From Agapetus fuscipes (lineage: Eukaryota > Arthropoda > Insecta > Trichoptera > Glossosomatidae), in the NCBI GenBank assembly GCA_951799405.1, contig OX637335.1:23130342-23194341 (forward strand): a stretch of 64,000 nt of DNA, read 5' to 3'. The translations under genes and the position numbers were made by a program. The notes under the pieces are model-generated. The model made no database searches. It saw only the letters and a program-made list of their open reading frames with translations, and was not told the DNA's origin. Shown in pieces: positions 32,949 to 44,400 of the stretch. The stretch's first letter is position 1; each line of letters begins with the position of its first letter.

Positions 32949-33510
32949 TAGTTTTGTACGTCGTCTGTTATCCAGCTAATCTAATCTAATCTAATCTAAG
33001 TTGCAAGGATATGTTACATTGAAGATTCACATTACATGCATTCTCACAACCAGACACGTACAAGTTCGCGCTTGCACATGCCTCATGTGAACCTACAACA
33101 TAAAAATCAAATCTCAAATGGACATACACCCTGCAACTCTTGCCGTCCTTCCCTGAGACAGGGGTGACATTGGCAAAGTGAACCATTTTTACAGCATGGG
33201 TGGTCAGCCGCATACCAACCTATAAGTCAAGGAACACACACACACGACAAATTACATTTTATACATCATTAAATAATAATATTCAAATACAAAATATCCA
33301 TTTACAAACAAAAACAAATTCCAATTTAATAAACCCTATTCGCCAACATTACAGATCAACCGCCATTTCTTTCTGTCCTTACATACTTCTTTCATTTCCT
33401 CCAGAGTCATAACCAACTATATGTTTTGTACGTCGTCTGTTATCCAGCTGATACCAACTATATGTTTTGTACGTCGTCTGTTATCCAGCTGATACCAACT
33501 ATATGTTTTG
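32949..33510. repeat. 41-bp tandem repeat interrupted by a SINE A, upstream of SLC25A44
   Basis: GTTTTGTACGTCGTCTGTTA plus TCCAGCT occurs at 32951, 33424 and 33465, and a fourth partial unit at 33500. The last units are spaced 41 bp with AACTATAT between. About 430 bp including SINE A sits between the first and second copies. Confidence 0.82.
32977..33232 (-). mobile_element. SINE family A, copy 8
   Basis: Complement-strand copy with a CTAATCTAATCTAATCTAAG tail and head CCAACCTATAAGTCAAGG. Confidence 0.9.
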
Positions 33511-33569
33511 TATTTTTCAGTATAATTTGAGGATGTGAAAGCGCTACAAATCGCGGACATATTTCCAAG

Positions 33570-33681
33570 ATGGCGACGGGTGTGGTGGATACGCCACCTC
33601 CCCAGCTGATCACCACTATAGAATGGGACATGATGGACAAATCCAAATTTTTCCCTCTCTCCATGCTCAGCAGCTTCTCAG
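33570..33681 (+). CDS. SLC25A44: SLC25A44 exon 1
   Basis: MATGVVDTPPPQLITTIEWD to MLSSFS; donor GTCAGT; phase 1. Confidence 0.93.
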
Positions 33682-36600
33682 GTCAGTAAACTATCACTAT
33701 TTGTTGTTATTTCTTGTTAATATAATCGACTACAAAACATTTAAGTACTGTTACAAACCTTTGCTATCTAAAGTCAACCATTATCTGTTCACAGTTTAAC
33801 AACTAAGGGCCGGTCTTATAAACATCCGTTAGTTCAATGTCGTACCAAATTTACCGAAATATAATACAAACGTCACAATTTTCGTCTTATAAGAATCCGT
33901 TTGTTTTATTTCCGTAAAAGTTACCGACAGATCTAACCGACGGCCGACCCATCGATTAATGGCAGATACCGGCCGGTTAGTTAAGGTTTGAGGTTAGGTC
34001 AGCTGTCAAAGAATTGTTTCTTTGCGGTGAGTTTTGCGTGTCATTGGACTACTACGCTCTATCCTGTTGAAGATAATTTCTTCCGAAAGTGATAGATAAT
34101 GCATTAAAATGCGCTGTCTGAGTCGTTTTCGTATTTGTCAAAAGCAACTTTAGGTTATGTTTCGTCTTTGACAGCAAACGGATGACGTATGTTCATGAAT
34201 GCACGCAAAAAATCATTGAAAATACGAGTGCATTATTGAGAACTAACGGACGGTTAAAAAAGCTTTATAGGACGACCATCGGTAAGATCAGTCGGTAAAC
34301 GTCCATCCGTTAGTAACTTGCCGAGATACTTACGGATATTTGGTCTCTCGTTTATAAGACCGGCCCTAAGTAAAAGTTTTGAATACTTACCTTGTAGCAT
34401 CACAGAAAGCGCTTTTTGATTAAACAGACTCATGAAAAGGCCTGGGCTGGAAGTCTCATCACCACGGTAATTCTTACCTACCAAATATCGTTAATATTTG
34501 TATGAAGACTAATCAGCTGTTCACTTGCGGCCATCTTGGATTATCAGGTCTTCATACAAATGTTACCTATATACGGTAGGTAAGACTTACCACTTTGGTA
34601 GACTTATTACCACTTTGGTAGATCCTACCTACCGATATCGTTCAGATGAAGACAAGATGGCCGCAAGTGAACAGCTGATTGGACATTGACAGGTCTTCAT
34701 ACTTATATGAACGATATTCGGTAGGTAAGATTTACCATGGTGGTGAGACTTCCAGACCTGATAAAAAATAAAAATTCTAATGATAACCTAAACTCCCGCT
34801 TGCTGAAAATGTACTTTTGTTGGATGTTGGATGTACTTTTTGAAGTTCTCTTAAACCGCTATATCATTACTTTAAAATTTCACTAAGTCAGACATGTTAT
34901 CAAAAAAAAAAGTGAGTTTTAAAACCAAATGTGACTAAGTTCATGAATGTTTATTTAATTTTGTTATAGTCCGCTGCTTGCTGTATCCCCTTACCCTGAT
35001 AAAGACCCAGCTGCAGGTCCAACGACACAGGGAAGCCTATAAGGGGGTCATGGATGCTGCTACCACAATACACGCTCGAGAGGGCGTCATGGGGCTCTAT
35101 AGAGGCTTCTGGCTCTCTTCAGTAAGAATAAACTGAAACATTGCCAGTAAAATTATCAGTATTGACATTCCCCGACTCATGGTGATTGATTTTGTTGTAT
35201 ATTTTCAGCCTCAAATAGTGTCGGGAGTCTTCTACATATCAACGTATGAGGGAGTGAGGCATTTGTTGGCTGGAAAAGATGTCAACTCACAAATTAGGGT
35301 AAGAAAGTAAACCATTACATTATTAGAACATAAAAAATTATGCTGGAGAGTTGCTTTCTGGGATCTGTTCCTGTGGTCTGTGGGAGCTGGAGCTTCCGGA
35401 CGTTTCGCCCGTGTGTACAATGGTCTTCTCCAGCGTGAAAGTGAAACGTTGAAGATGATCTTGATGAAACCATCATAGTTTCCTATAAAAAATTGTCAAA
35501 TGATTATTGAATATCTTTACCTTTTACCCATCTTGCGGGGTTGATATATATATATTTTTATTATACGAAAAACAACAGCATACATTATTACATAAAAAAG
35601 TGTACAAAATTGAAGGCCAATTATAGTTTCAATTACAGCAAAGAGTAAAAAGATAATGAACAAAAATAAAAAAGTGAATATCAACAAAACAATTTAACAA
35701 AATCAGAACCAGTTAAAAGCTGCAATCTGTAAAAGTAAAGTAAAACTAATTATGTATACATAGGATATATAGAGATATACATAGGTGTGAAAACTCGTTA
35801 ATCACGCAATGGCATTCCTTGATTGTCGTCATGTCCCATGATTATATTTGAGTTATCTGCAGCCGTATTCAATGTCAGAGCTACCGGAGAAAGTAACAGC
35901 AGACCAAACGACGCATGGATGTTTTTGGCAGCCAAGAAGCTGATTGACTACTTGTCCTTTGAATGACACTAGTTCCCTCTAACAGAGTAACAGTTAGGCA
36001 GTCATACAAAACTGACAGTTTTCACAACTTGAATGATATCCACCTTTGACTAGACAGCATCCATTTGTAATCTTTGACATTTGTGGTTTCCCGAGGCTTA
36101 AATGTTTAAGTATTATCTTGTGTTACAGGCTCTGGTTGCTGGTGGATGTGCATCTCTAGTCAGCCAGACCATCATAGTTCCTTTTGATGTTCTAAGTCAA
36201 CACCTCATGGTGCTGGGACTTGTTACCAGACAAGACAAAGGAGCAGCCAACATGGTACGCTAAAGCTGTACTTGTCACTACCATTTGAAGAAATTGTTGA
36301 TTTCCTATTCTTGTTTATTTGCCTTTAAATATGTAATGCATTCTGATGATGAAGTCAGAACATTCTAATTTTCCCTGTAGCACTACATCACAAATTGTCT
36401 ATGGGCATAACAACCACAAAATCAGTTAAAATTGACAGCTTATGAAAGATTCGGAAACTAGGATCCATAGCAACCAATGGTTGATAACCTTTTTGTTTTT
36501 GGTAGTTTAGGACCCTGGGATCTAGACCTGTGATGTTACCCTGTAAACGGAAAATTAACAAGACTATTTTTTCTGCTTTTTTGTCATGACTTCATTATTT

Positions 36601-38899
36601 ACAAGATTTGCTTGAATTTTGCAAATGATAATAATTTTCAGGTTGGTCTCAACCCCCTGGGGATCCAAATTTCACCGGGCCAGTCCCGTTTAAAGTTGAC
36701 GGCTGACATTGCTAGGACTATCTACCTGAGAGATGGCCCCCGAGGTTATTATCGGGGCTATCTTGCTAGTCTCGCAGCATATGTACCCAACTCAGCCCTG
36801 TGGTGGGCTTTCTACCATTCCTATCAAGGTAAGACAGTGTATTTGAGCATATTCACTATCTATAATCTAGGTTGCAAAGATGTATTAACATTCAAAACTC
36901 ATATCAAATGCATGCCCACAAACAGACACGTGTAAGTTCACGCTTACAAATGCTGAATGTCTACTTAAACTTCAAATGAGCATAAACCCTGCAACTTTTG
37001 CCGACCTTCCCTGAAACAGGGAGGACATTGGCAAAGTGAACCATTTTTACAGTATGGGTGGTCAGGTCAGCCTCATACCAACCTATAAGTCAAGGAACTA
37101 GATAAAAGAAATATGTGACAGAGCTGCTACTTCATTTATTCAAGAGTGGATTGTTATGGTAATAATGTAGGCTACGAAGTTGAATTATTTACATCTCTTG
37201 AATGTGTTATTCCTTAAAAGTTAGAATAGAAAAGAGTCAAAAAATTATGGTAAAGAAGATAAAATATACCAGCTATGTCTATAATCTGTAATTTCTTACC
37301 TAAGTTGCATAGATATATTGACATTTAAGGCTCATATTTAATGCATTTCCACAAGCAGGCACATGTAAGCTCGCTCTTACATTGCATGTACTACACATGC
37401 ATGTGTGCATACAAAATAAGCCAAACCACACATGAACATGAACCTTGCAACTCCTGCCGCCTTTTTCTGAACGGAGTGGCATTGGCAAATGTACTCAACG
37501 CAACGCGTTTGCAAATGTAAGTTTTTACAGCATAGGGGGGTCAGCCTCATACTAACCTATTAGTCTAGGAAGATATGTAATGATTCAATTTTCTAAGCAG
37601 CTTCTTTTGAATCAGTTCCTAGATACTGAAAGCTTGAATAAAAATATTGTTTCATTTGTGATTTTCAAATACTAAGGCTATTCAAAGAAAAAAATACCCA
37701 ACAACTCTTTTATGGTAGGTATAAAAATGTAATTCATGTTTTTTTACCTACCTTTCAAGTTAAAATCCATTCCATTTTTAAAATAATTTTGACAAATAAA
37801 TTGTGTTCTTTCTTTATTACTTTTTAAAATTGAGCTGTTCATCCAGATATTAAATCACCAACTAAGTTAAAATTACCTACCATTTCTAGAAAAAGATTAC
37901 TTTTTTTTTTAAATGGTTCTGACAGATAATTCAAACTCTTTTTTTTTGTATTTATTTTTAAATCTAGCCTATTTGATGTAAAATTTTACTGATCACTGAA
38001 ATTATATACCTAACCTACCTCTGTGAAAAAACCTTTTTTTTCTTGGCAGGCAATAGTCATAGGCGTTTATGACTGGGGTGCTTTTTACTTTTTACTACTG
38101 GGAGTTTTTAGTTTTCCTTTTCCTAGGAACCCAGCCATGTGACGTCATTTTTTGTATGGAATTTGTGCTGAGTCTGTTTATTGTTTTGAATAATTTTTTC
38201 ATTGTTATTTTCAGATAAGTTATTAGAAATCTGTCCGGTGTGGGTGTCACATTTATTGATACAGTGTGTGGCGGGAACATTGGGCGGCTTCACTACCACC
38301 ATTCTTACCAACCCCCTGGACACAGTGAGGGCACGGTTACAGGTACACTAGATACTCAAACATTATCCTCATAATATCTTTTATTACAGACACCGGAGGA
38401 ATGAGTAATGGGAAGACTGATAAAAGTATGGTTGGATCAATTTGATGAAATTGTGAAAGAATGGAATGTACAAAGTGAATATAAAATAACAAAATGCATT
38501 CTGTACCTGTACGAAAAGACCGGTCACTAAAGGTCCATCCAGCTTTACAACAACTGGGTCTTGTTTGAGAATTGGCGCTTTCTACAGCAACAACCAAGTT
38601 CGCAGAGGGTTCTTGAGGTGTGATTCACACAAAAACAGCGCTCACCAAATAAATCACCCTAATATATTATTATTCTTATCCAGTATGTGCTTTTGGCGTT
38701 TCAGGTGCAGCGCCTTGACTCCATGCGAGTGGCATTCTCCTCGCTGTGGCATGAAGAGGGAGTGCGGGGGCTGCTGACCAAGGGCCTCACTGCCCGACTA
38801 GTGCAGAGCGCCAGCTTCTCATTTTCCATCATCCTCGGTTACGAGACAATCAAACGTGTGGCCGTCACCGATCAGTACAAACTTCAAGTCAGGTGGTAG
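33570..38899 (+). CDS. SLC25A44: SLC25A44, mitochondrial branched-chain amino-acid carrier, 7 exons
   Basis: Exons 33570-33681, 34970-35121, 35209-35298, 36129-36254, 36642-36828, 38215-38342 and 38705-38899 join in phase with GT/AG borders to about 329 aa (human 314). The family-specific N-terminus IEWDMMDKSKFFPLSML is present. The three carrier repeats each show the signature on odd helices: YPLTLIKTQLQ (P44), VPFDVLSQHL (P136) and NPLDTVRARLQ (P256). The protein family imports valine, leucine and isoleucine through the inner mitochondrial membrane. The ATG context is CAAGATGG. Intron 5 contains two SINE A copies. Confidence 0.95.
33807..34366. mobile_element. PIF/Harbinger-type MITE, TAA target duplication
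   Basis: Terminal inverted repeats GGGCCGGTCTTATAAAC (17 bp) at both ends, flanked by TAA at 33804-33806 and 34367-34369. 560 bp, no transposase. In SLC25A44 intron 1. Confidence 0.9.
34446..34745. mobile_element. Palindromic MITE family F, copy 3 (rearranged)
   Basis: Ends GGAAGTCTCATCACCACGGT and its complement GGTGGTGAGACTTCC. The inner arms TTCTTACCTACC, CAGCTGTTCACTTGCGGCCA and complement GGCCGCAAGTGAACAGCTG occur more than once, with ACTTTGGTAGA duplicated at 34593 and 34612, so two copies seem merged. Confidence 0.8.
34970..35121 (+). CDS. SLC25A44: SLC25A44 exon 2 (first carrier signature)
   Basis: Acceptor GTTATAG, donor GTAAGA. VRCLLYPLTLIKTQLQVQ and GVMGLYRGFWLSS. Confidence 0.94.
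35209..35298 (+). CDS. SLC25A44: SLC25A44 exon 3
   Basis: Acceptor TTTTCAG, donor GTAAGA. PQIVSGVFYISTYEGVRHLL. Confidence 0.93.
35338..35470 (-). mobile_element. Foldback element P, single arm
   Basis: GGGATCTGTTCCTGTGGTCT to CTTCTCCAGCGTGAAAG matches one arm of the foldback family. The - strand core is CTGGAGA (A6 to G), so the hammerhead motif is degenerate. Confidence 0.7.
35471..36128. other. SLC25A44 intron 3, no recognised repeat
   Basis: AT-rich, with a short (TA)n run near 35550. Confidence 0.4.
36129..36254 (+). CDS. SLC25A44: SLC25A44 exon 4 (second signature)
   Basis: Acceptor GTTACAG, donor GTACGC. SQTIIVPFDVLSQHLMVL. Confidence 0.94.
36642..36828 (+). CDS. SLC25A44: SLC25A44 exon 5
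   Basis: Acceptor TTTTCAG, donor GTAAGA. GPRGYYRGYLASLAAYVPNS and ALWWAFYHSYQ. Confidence 0.94.
36857..37100 (-). mobile_element. SINE family A, copy 9
   Basis: Complement-strand copy, CTATAATCTAGGTTGCAAAG to CCTATAAGTCAAGGAAC, 28 bp after SLC25A44 exon 5. Confidence 0.88.
37278..37572 (-). mobile_element. SINE family A, copy 10
   Basis: Diverged complement-strand copy with a short internal duplication around GGCATTGGCAAATGTA and GCAAATGTAAG (37480-37525). Confidence 0.82.
37575..38214. other. SLC25A44 intron 5 remainder
   Basis: AT-rich with several A and T runs; nothing recognised. Confidence 0.4.
38215..38342 (+). CDS. SLC25A44: SLC25A44 exon 6 (third signature)
   Basis: Acceptor TTTTCAG, donor GTACAC. 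AGTLGGFTTTILTNPLDTVR. Confidence 0.94.
38385..38480 (+). mobile_element. SINE-like family G, fragment
   Basis: GATCAATTTGATGAAATTGT then GAAAGAATGG..GTACAAAGTG matches the 5' body of family G at 6515-6600. Confidence 0.45.
38513..38690 (+). mobile_element. SINE family C, copy 5 (head missing)
   Basis: GAAAAGACCGGTCACTAAAG to AAAACAGCGCTCACC with an ATTATT tail. Intron 6 of SLC25A44, ending 15 bp before exon 7. Confidence 0.85.
38705..38899 (+). CDS. SLC25A44: SLC25A44 exon 7, stop
   Basis: Acceptor GTTTCAG. ARLVQSASFSFSIILGYETI then KR..., stop TAG at 38897-38899. Confidence 0.94.
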   Translation: MQRLDSMRVAFSSLWHEEGVRGLLTKGLTARLVQSASFSFSIILGYETIKRVAVTDQYKLQVRW

Positions 38900-39532
38900 A
38901 AAGTAACAGAAGTATTGTCTCTTCACTCTCTGGCACCACAAATCTTTGATCCTTGAGCACAAAATCTGTTTAAATGATATAAACAAAAATGTTGTGTTTT
39001 AAAATGGCCGGATTGTAAAGGAAAGTTGACCTTTCTTTTTTATTGGTTGCTGAAGAAAAAAACTCATTTTGAACATCCATTTTGACTCAATTCTGGGCAT
39101 GTGAATGTTTTTTTGTCTACATTTGATTGGAACTATATAAAATGTTCCTGTAATCTTGTATATGACACAGATCAGGCTTATGGGAAAGTGTATGGCATGT
39201 GATTCATTAACCTCTAGGAACTATTAGTCCATAAACCTTTTAATTCATCATGATTTTGATTAATATGGAGAATTTTCAGTGTCAAGTGACTTTTGCAATA
39301 AGGTTTTCTGTAAAGGTTGCTGTGTTTGTGATGTAGAAGGATCGAAGGCAAATTTGATATCCAGGAGCAGCAACATATAACTTATTTTTTAACTATTAGA
39401 AAATTAATGAAATGTATGTTTTACGTCAAATGCTGTGCTTATATATGCCGAAGCAGGAAAAATATACCTTTGTTAAATGTGTTAATGTTATGTCATGCTG
39501 TTATTGATGAAAAGTCAAATCGTTTGACAAAT

Positions 39533-39787
39533 CGCTGCCTTAGTTCTTGTTTACCGTATACGCCATTGAGAAAATTTTACATGAGCAATGTTTGCATGTG
39601 TACTGGACCAATGTGTCTTATGAAAACAATAAATTTATTTAAAAAATATTTAAAAGAACTTTCACATTATCGAGTTTTATGGTTTTTCTTAGCTCAGATT
39701 GTGTAGAATTTGATTCATAAGACAACTGCATGACAAAGTCATATTTGACAAGATTGGCGTATACGATAAACAAGAACTGGGGGAGCG
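39533..39787. mobile_element. MITE family M4, copy 2 (4-bp duplication AAAT)
   Basis: Starts CGCTGCCTTAGTTCTTGTTT, ends GAACTGGGGGAGCG, flanked by AAAT at 39529-39532 and 39788-39791. Confidence 0.93.
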
Positions 39788-40078
39788 AAATGTATTGGTC
39801 AATATCATTTGTTGGCGTGCACAAATTCTTGTAATGCTTTTAAAATATCTTAGCAAACCAAAAAGTTGTTCTTTAAGTAACAGCTATACATAGTTAATTC
39901 TCTAAGGTACAAATTTATGACTCGCCTAATGATTCACGCTGTGTAAAAAGGAAGTCCCATTATCATACAATGCTATTTCTGTGTTGCCAAATAGATAATG
40001 TCATTTTTTTGTACCCCAAATACCTCATACTTGTATAAACTGAATACATGACAATGATATAAAAGCAGGCATATTTAA

Positions 40079-40389
40079 CCCATTCGCGGTCACACGAAAT
40101 GTGAAGTGGGCTAGAAAAAACACACTTATTTTATCATCTCAAATTGTATTTTTATTATAATTTGTTTATCTATTTATTTATTTTATTTTTTTGACATCCA
40201 GGGATGAAACGGCTATTGCCATGTTCTTTGGATTTCTGTAGGGACGCACGGATGCTACATGTATGCAAGTTCTATCAGAAATAGCCGTTTCGTCCCTAGT
40301 GATAACTTTTTATCACGACGGCTATTACCGTTTCGTCCAGTCCTAGACAAGCTCATAGAGCGGCTATAACCGTTTAGTCCGCGAACGGG
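40079..40389. mobile_element. piggyBac-type MITE (TTAA target duplication)
   Basis: Terminal inverted repeats CCCATTCGCGGTC / GTCCGCGAACGGG flanked by TTAA at 40075-40078 and 40390-40393. The interior repeats CGGCTATTGCC, GCCGTTTCGTCC and CGGCTATTACCGTTTCGTCC in both orientations. No transposase. Confidence 0.88.
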
Positions 40390-41045
40390 TTAATACACAC
40401 ACGGCCCGCGTATAAATTGGTTTCCGCCCGTAGAGACTTTTGAAAACATACCCCCGTCAACGATTTTAATTTGATGAAAATTCGTAGCCTTACAATAGGT
40501 TCTTTGTGGCCACAAAATTGGTCATGCGTCCCGCAATATCATGTGAGCTTGACACGCCTGATGTAAAGTATAGCACAGCAGAATGTAATATATTGGGTTT
40601 GGTATTGATATGTACTTAGCTGGTTTTGGTCTTGTTAATTTGTTCACATTTTAATAAAAAGGTAAAAAGCTATGAAATGCCAGCCACATTCTTGTGTATA
40701 CTTAGCTAAATTATCTATATTATGATGACCTAAGCTCCAGTATTTTCAACTTAAGTATCGCAACTTTATACTGAGTGAAAAGGACGCACTGATGTCAATT
40801 GTGCGGGTAGTATTTTTTATCAGTTTAAAGTCACATATGCTAATGTTGAAAACACCTGGCCCAAAAGGTGGCTCAGTTAATATTAAGTGTGATTATTGTG
40901 ATTGAATGCAAATTTTATTTTACTTTATTGATCAGGTACTTTACATACAAACTTCTCCCATAACTTGTTTAGGTAAAATTCTTGCTTCTGATTAGGCAAA
41001 AAGTTAGCCAGAAATACAATATTGTAGACAAGAAAGACGCCTATT

Positions 41046-41300
41046 CGCTGCCTTAGTTCTTGTTTGCCGTATACGCCATTGAGAAAATTTTACATGAGCA
41101 ATGTTTGCATGTGTACTGGACCAATGTGTCTTATGAAAACAAGAAATTAATTTAAAAAGTATTTAAAAGAACTCTCACATTATCGAGTTTTATGGTTTTT
41201 CTTAGCTCAGATTGTGTAGAATTTGATTCTTACGACAACTGCATGAAAAATTCATATTTGACAAGATTGGCGTATACAGCAAACAAGAACTGGGGGAGCG
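41046..41300. mobile_element. MITE family M4, copy 3 (4-bp duplication TATT)
   Basis: Starts CGCTGCCTTAGTTCTTGTTT, ends CTGGGGGAGCG, flanked by TATT at 41042-41045 and 41301-41304. Confidence 0.93.
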
Positions 41301-41304
41301 TATT

Positions 41305-41840
41305 GTGAATTTTTGTGTGAAAAAATTCACCAACAGCACTATTTATCCTTGAATAATGGGAGGGAAACAGGTTTATACATATATTCTTTAAATGAGGGTG
41401 AATCGCCTCGTGTGTATCAAAAATATAAAAAGAAAAGGGGTTCAAGGTTTACCGGTAAAACCAGTGTGGCATTAAATGAATAGCCCTAACCTATAATTTA
41501 ATCCGTATATTATTTAAGTTATTTCAAATGACGGATCCTGTGTTTTATATGTTTTAATAATAATTTGAATTGAGTTTTATTTTTATAAAGATTTTATGTG
41601 AATCATAGTGAGATATGCTTATCGTATAAAAGATTGTTATGTAGGTGCATATACTTTTTGTTTACTTTATTTTAATTTACCAACATCTGATGTGAATGCA
41701 ACATACCTCATTTTATAATATTATGTCATCTATTTACTTATTTTTACGTTTTTTTTTAATACCAGAATCGTACCTGTTAAAAATATGTTTTGTACATAAT
41801 CCATCTTGCATAGGTACTAATTTATTAGACTTTTTATTGC
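41305..41840. other. AT-rich non-coding stretch
   Basis: Nothing recognised. Confidence 0.4.
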
Positions 41841-41844
41841 AATC

Positions 41845-42058
41845 TATAAGTTACAAAGATATATTGACATTTAAAATTCATTTTAAATGCATGCCCGCAG
41901 ACAGACACGCGTAAGTTCGCGCTTGCAAATGCTGCATGTATACTTACAATTTAAAATCCAAACCTCAAATGAAAATAAACCCTGCAACTTTGCCGACTTT
42001 CCCTGAAACAGGGGTGACTTTGGCAAAGTGAACCATTTTTTACAGCATGGGTGGTCAG
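41845..42058 (-). mobile_element. SINE family A, copy 11 (5' end lost at DIRS insertion)
   Basis: Runs from CTATAAGTTACAAAGATATA to ACAGCATGGGTGGTCAGC, then stops 8 bp before the DIRS element; the missing head is not seen after 47257. Confidence 0.82.
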
Positions 42059-42112
42059 CTAGGAAATAATGGGGGAGTTTTACCTACCATTAAAACTCTT
42101 ATTATGTTTCTA

Positions 42113-42306
42113 TAGATGTCTGGAGTCCATATTATGAGAGAAACAGTCACTTTTCCCCTTTTATGTGGTTTTTTAGTCTATTCCTGGGTCTTTGATTTGC
42201 ACTTTTTTACACTTTAGGCACTTTCTACTCTATGGTCGCTTTTTCCCCATTTCCTGTTCCCTATTTCCAGTTTCCCCATAACCCGGTCGCAATTTTTCAT
42301 AAAGCT
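42113..42306 (+). repeat. DIRS left inverted terminal repeat
   Basis: Almost identical in complement to 47051-47242: AGATGTCTGGAGTCCATATT to GCAATTTTTCATAAAGC. Confidence 0.93.
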
Positions 42307-42332
42307 CATAATACACCAGGTAGGGGTTACCT

Positions 42333-42432
42333 GGACTCCAGACATCTATAGAAACATAATAAGAGTTTTAATGGTAGGTAAAACTCCCCCATTATGTGTT
42401 CTGAGAGATGTCTGGAGTCCATATTATGAGAG
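42333..42432. repeat. DIRS internal complementary region
   Basis: 42333-42395 is the complement of the left extremity 42066-42128 and 42391-42432 is the complement of the right extremity ending at 47257; they overlap on ATTAT. In DIRS biology this region serves as template for joining both cDNA ends into a circle. Confidence 0.9.
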
Positions 42433-42467
42433 ATCTGTCTATTATCTCCTGGTGACCGGGGACGTCT

Positions 42468-44105
42468 TTATTTGATATTAACTGGTTGAAATAGGGAAAG
42501 ATCTTCTGGAGCTGTATGTTTCAACATCTCTTTCTGATAGTATTTTCTGAAAGTGTTTTCCTTTTTCCAGTTGCCTCTTTCCAGTATGTTATCTATTGGA
42601 TTAAGTGATGCGACCGCTGAACGTGTGCTGCCGGGAGTGGCCTCTACTCCTGCTGATTTTAGCGTGTTCTTTACCCATCCTCCTATGATTGTTCTTGCAG
42701 CTGCCTTCACTTGTACTCGGGTGCTGATGAACAGGTTATAAAGATTTTGTCCTGATCTCCTTTCGCGTGATAGTTCAATCAGCTTCCTTATCCAGAAGAC
42801 TGGGTTGACGTTGTGTTCCTTGGATTCCAGAAGTCTCCGATTAGATTGTCGGTGTTTGAGGGTATCTGTTTTTGATCTAAAGAATGGAATTAACACAATT
42901 GATGTGCCTTCGTCGAGAATGTTTCCTTCTGTGATATTTAGCAAGGTCAGATCGTGTACTCTTCTTCCTGAAGATAACAGAAGTAAGATTGCCGTTCTAC
43001 ACGCAACTTCATAGAGAGAATCTGATCGAGGAGTGTTCCTGACTAGCCAGTCTCTCACTATCTGCCGATTCCACACAGGGGACTTAGGAGGGGTGATCTT
43101 TACCATTGCTAGTGCTTTTAATGTTTTTAAATTTAATTTCACTAGGAAATCTGAGCTGAGATTATTTTCCATCATTGCGTTGCAGAAGGTTACGATGGCT
43201 GACTTGTGTACCAGCATAGTCCTGTATGATAGTTTTTCGTTAATGAACAGTTGCACTAGATACCTTGCCAATTGATTAGGAGATGGTGTGTTGGGATGGG
43301 TATTATTCGCCAGTATCCAGCGGCACCATCTTTGCCAAGCAGGTTTATATGTGTTGAGTGGGGAAGCTCGCCATCCTGACAGGAACAGTCTTTTCTCTTC
43401 CGCGTTCCAGGAATTTAAGATACTGTCCCCAGTCCCAATTTTCCACACTTCCATTTCCAGATCCTGAATCCTGGGTGGTGGATTGCCTGTTGATTTGTTG
43501 ATTAGTACTGACACCAGGTTCGGTATTTGCATCGGAGGTACGAGTGATCGACGAATTAAGTCTGGACGCCAGAAGACCCTCTGCCATCTCGGGACCACGA
43601 GTAGGTAAGTTCCGGTCGCCCCGTTTAGGTGCCTCAGGATCCTCGGTATAAGGTTTGGCGGAGGAAATATCCGACCCACATTGTAGAGCCAGTGCCGACT
43701 GAAGGCGTTTTGAAAGATTGCGCATGAGTCTGTGGAGTCTCTGGACACGTAAGTTGAACTCATGTGTGCCATGGTGGATGCGAACAGGTCTATATCTGGT
43801 ACTCCGAAATGATTGAAAATGGCCTTCGTTGCTGTTGGTAAGAGATGCCACTCTGGAGGGGATCTTCCTCTTGATAGGTGATCCGCGTCTCCGTATCTTC
43901 CCGGTAGGTACTGCGCTGTTAGCGAGATTTCCCATTGGTCTGCCAGAGTCAACAGATCTCGAGTAAGATTTAGGAGTGTTTTGGATCTGGTGCCCCCTTC
44001 CTTGCGGATGTAGGCGACTACTGTCGTGTTGTCTGAATGTACCAGAATTTCGGAGCCGGAAAGGTCGTGCGCTGTGCGTTGCAGGGTTGCAAAAACAGCG
44101 AACAA
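42468..44105 (-). pseudogene. DIRS RNase H C-terminus, methyltransferase-like region and tyrosine recombinase
   Basis: 545 codons on - in one frame. The RNase H end shows VHSDNTTVVAYI and LPGRYGDADHLSRG. Next, VPDIDLFAS and FPPPNLIPRIL fit the DAM-like region of DIRS polyproteins. The C-terminal third is a tyrosine recombinase: SSGRRVHDLTLL has the first catalytic Arg, GSTRSAVASLN the second Arg (the usual His at -3 is Gly here), and RKYYQKE the probable nucleophile Tyr. A TAG at about 44124 separates it from the preceding RNase H segment in the same frame. Confidence 0.9.
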
Positions 44106-44400
44106 CTCTTTTCGGTTGGAGTGCTACTTCTTTTGTTGAACGGTCCACTGTCCTGACAGCATCAAGTCGTCCAGAGTTGCTCCCCAAGCTAAGTCTGACG
44201 CATCTGTTGTCAAGAAATGTCCGAAGGTTTCCCTGTGGATGGAACTTGATTCGTTCGCATTCCCTATCCACCACTCTATTTCTTGTAAGCTGTCCTCGGT
44301 CATTTGTATGGACCCTCTTGGTGACAGGTGCTTCAGTGGCTTGCTCGCTATCTGCAATTGTCTGCAGTGGAGGCGACCATGAAGCTGGCAAAGTTTAGTC
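44106..44400 (-). pseudogene. DIRS RNase H N-terminal segment
   Basis: In frame with the recombinase segment: LTTDASDLAWGATLDD, then GQWTVQQKK followed by a TAG and HSNRKELFAVF. The stop interrupts what should be one RNase H domain. Confidence 0.85.
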
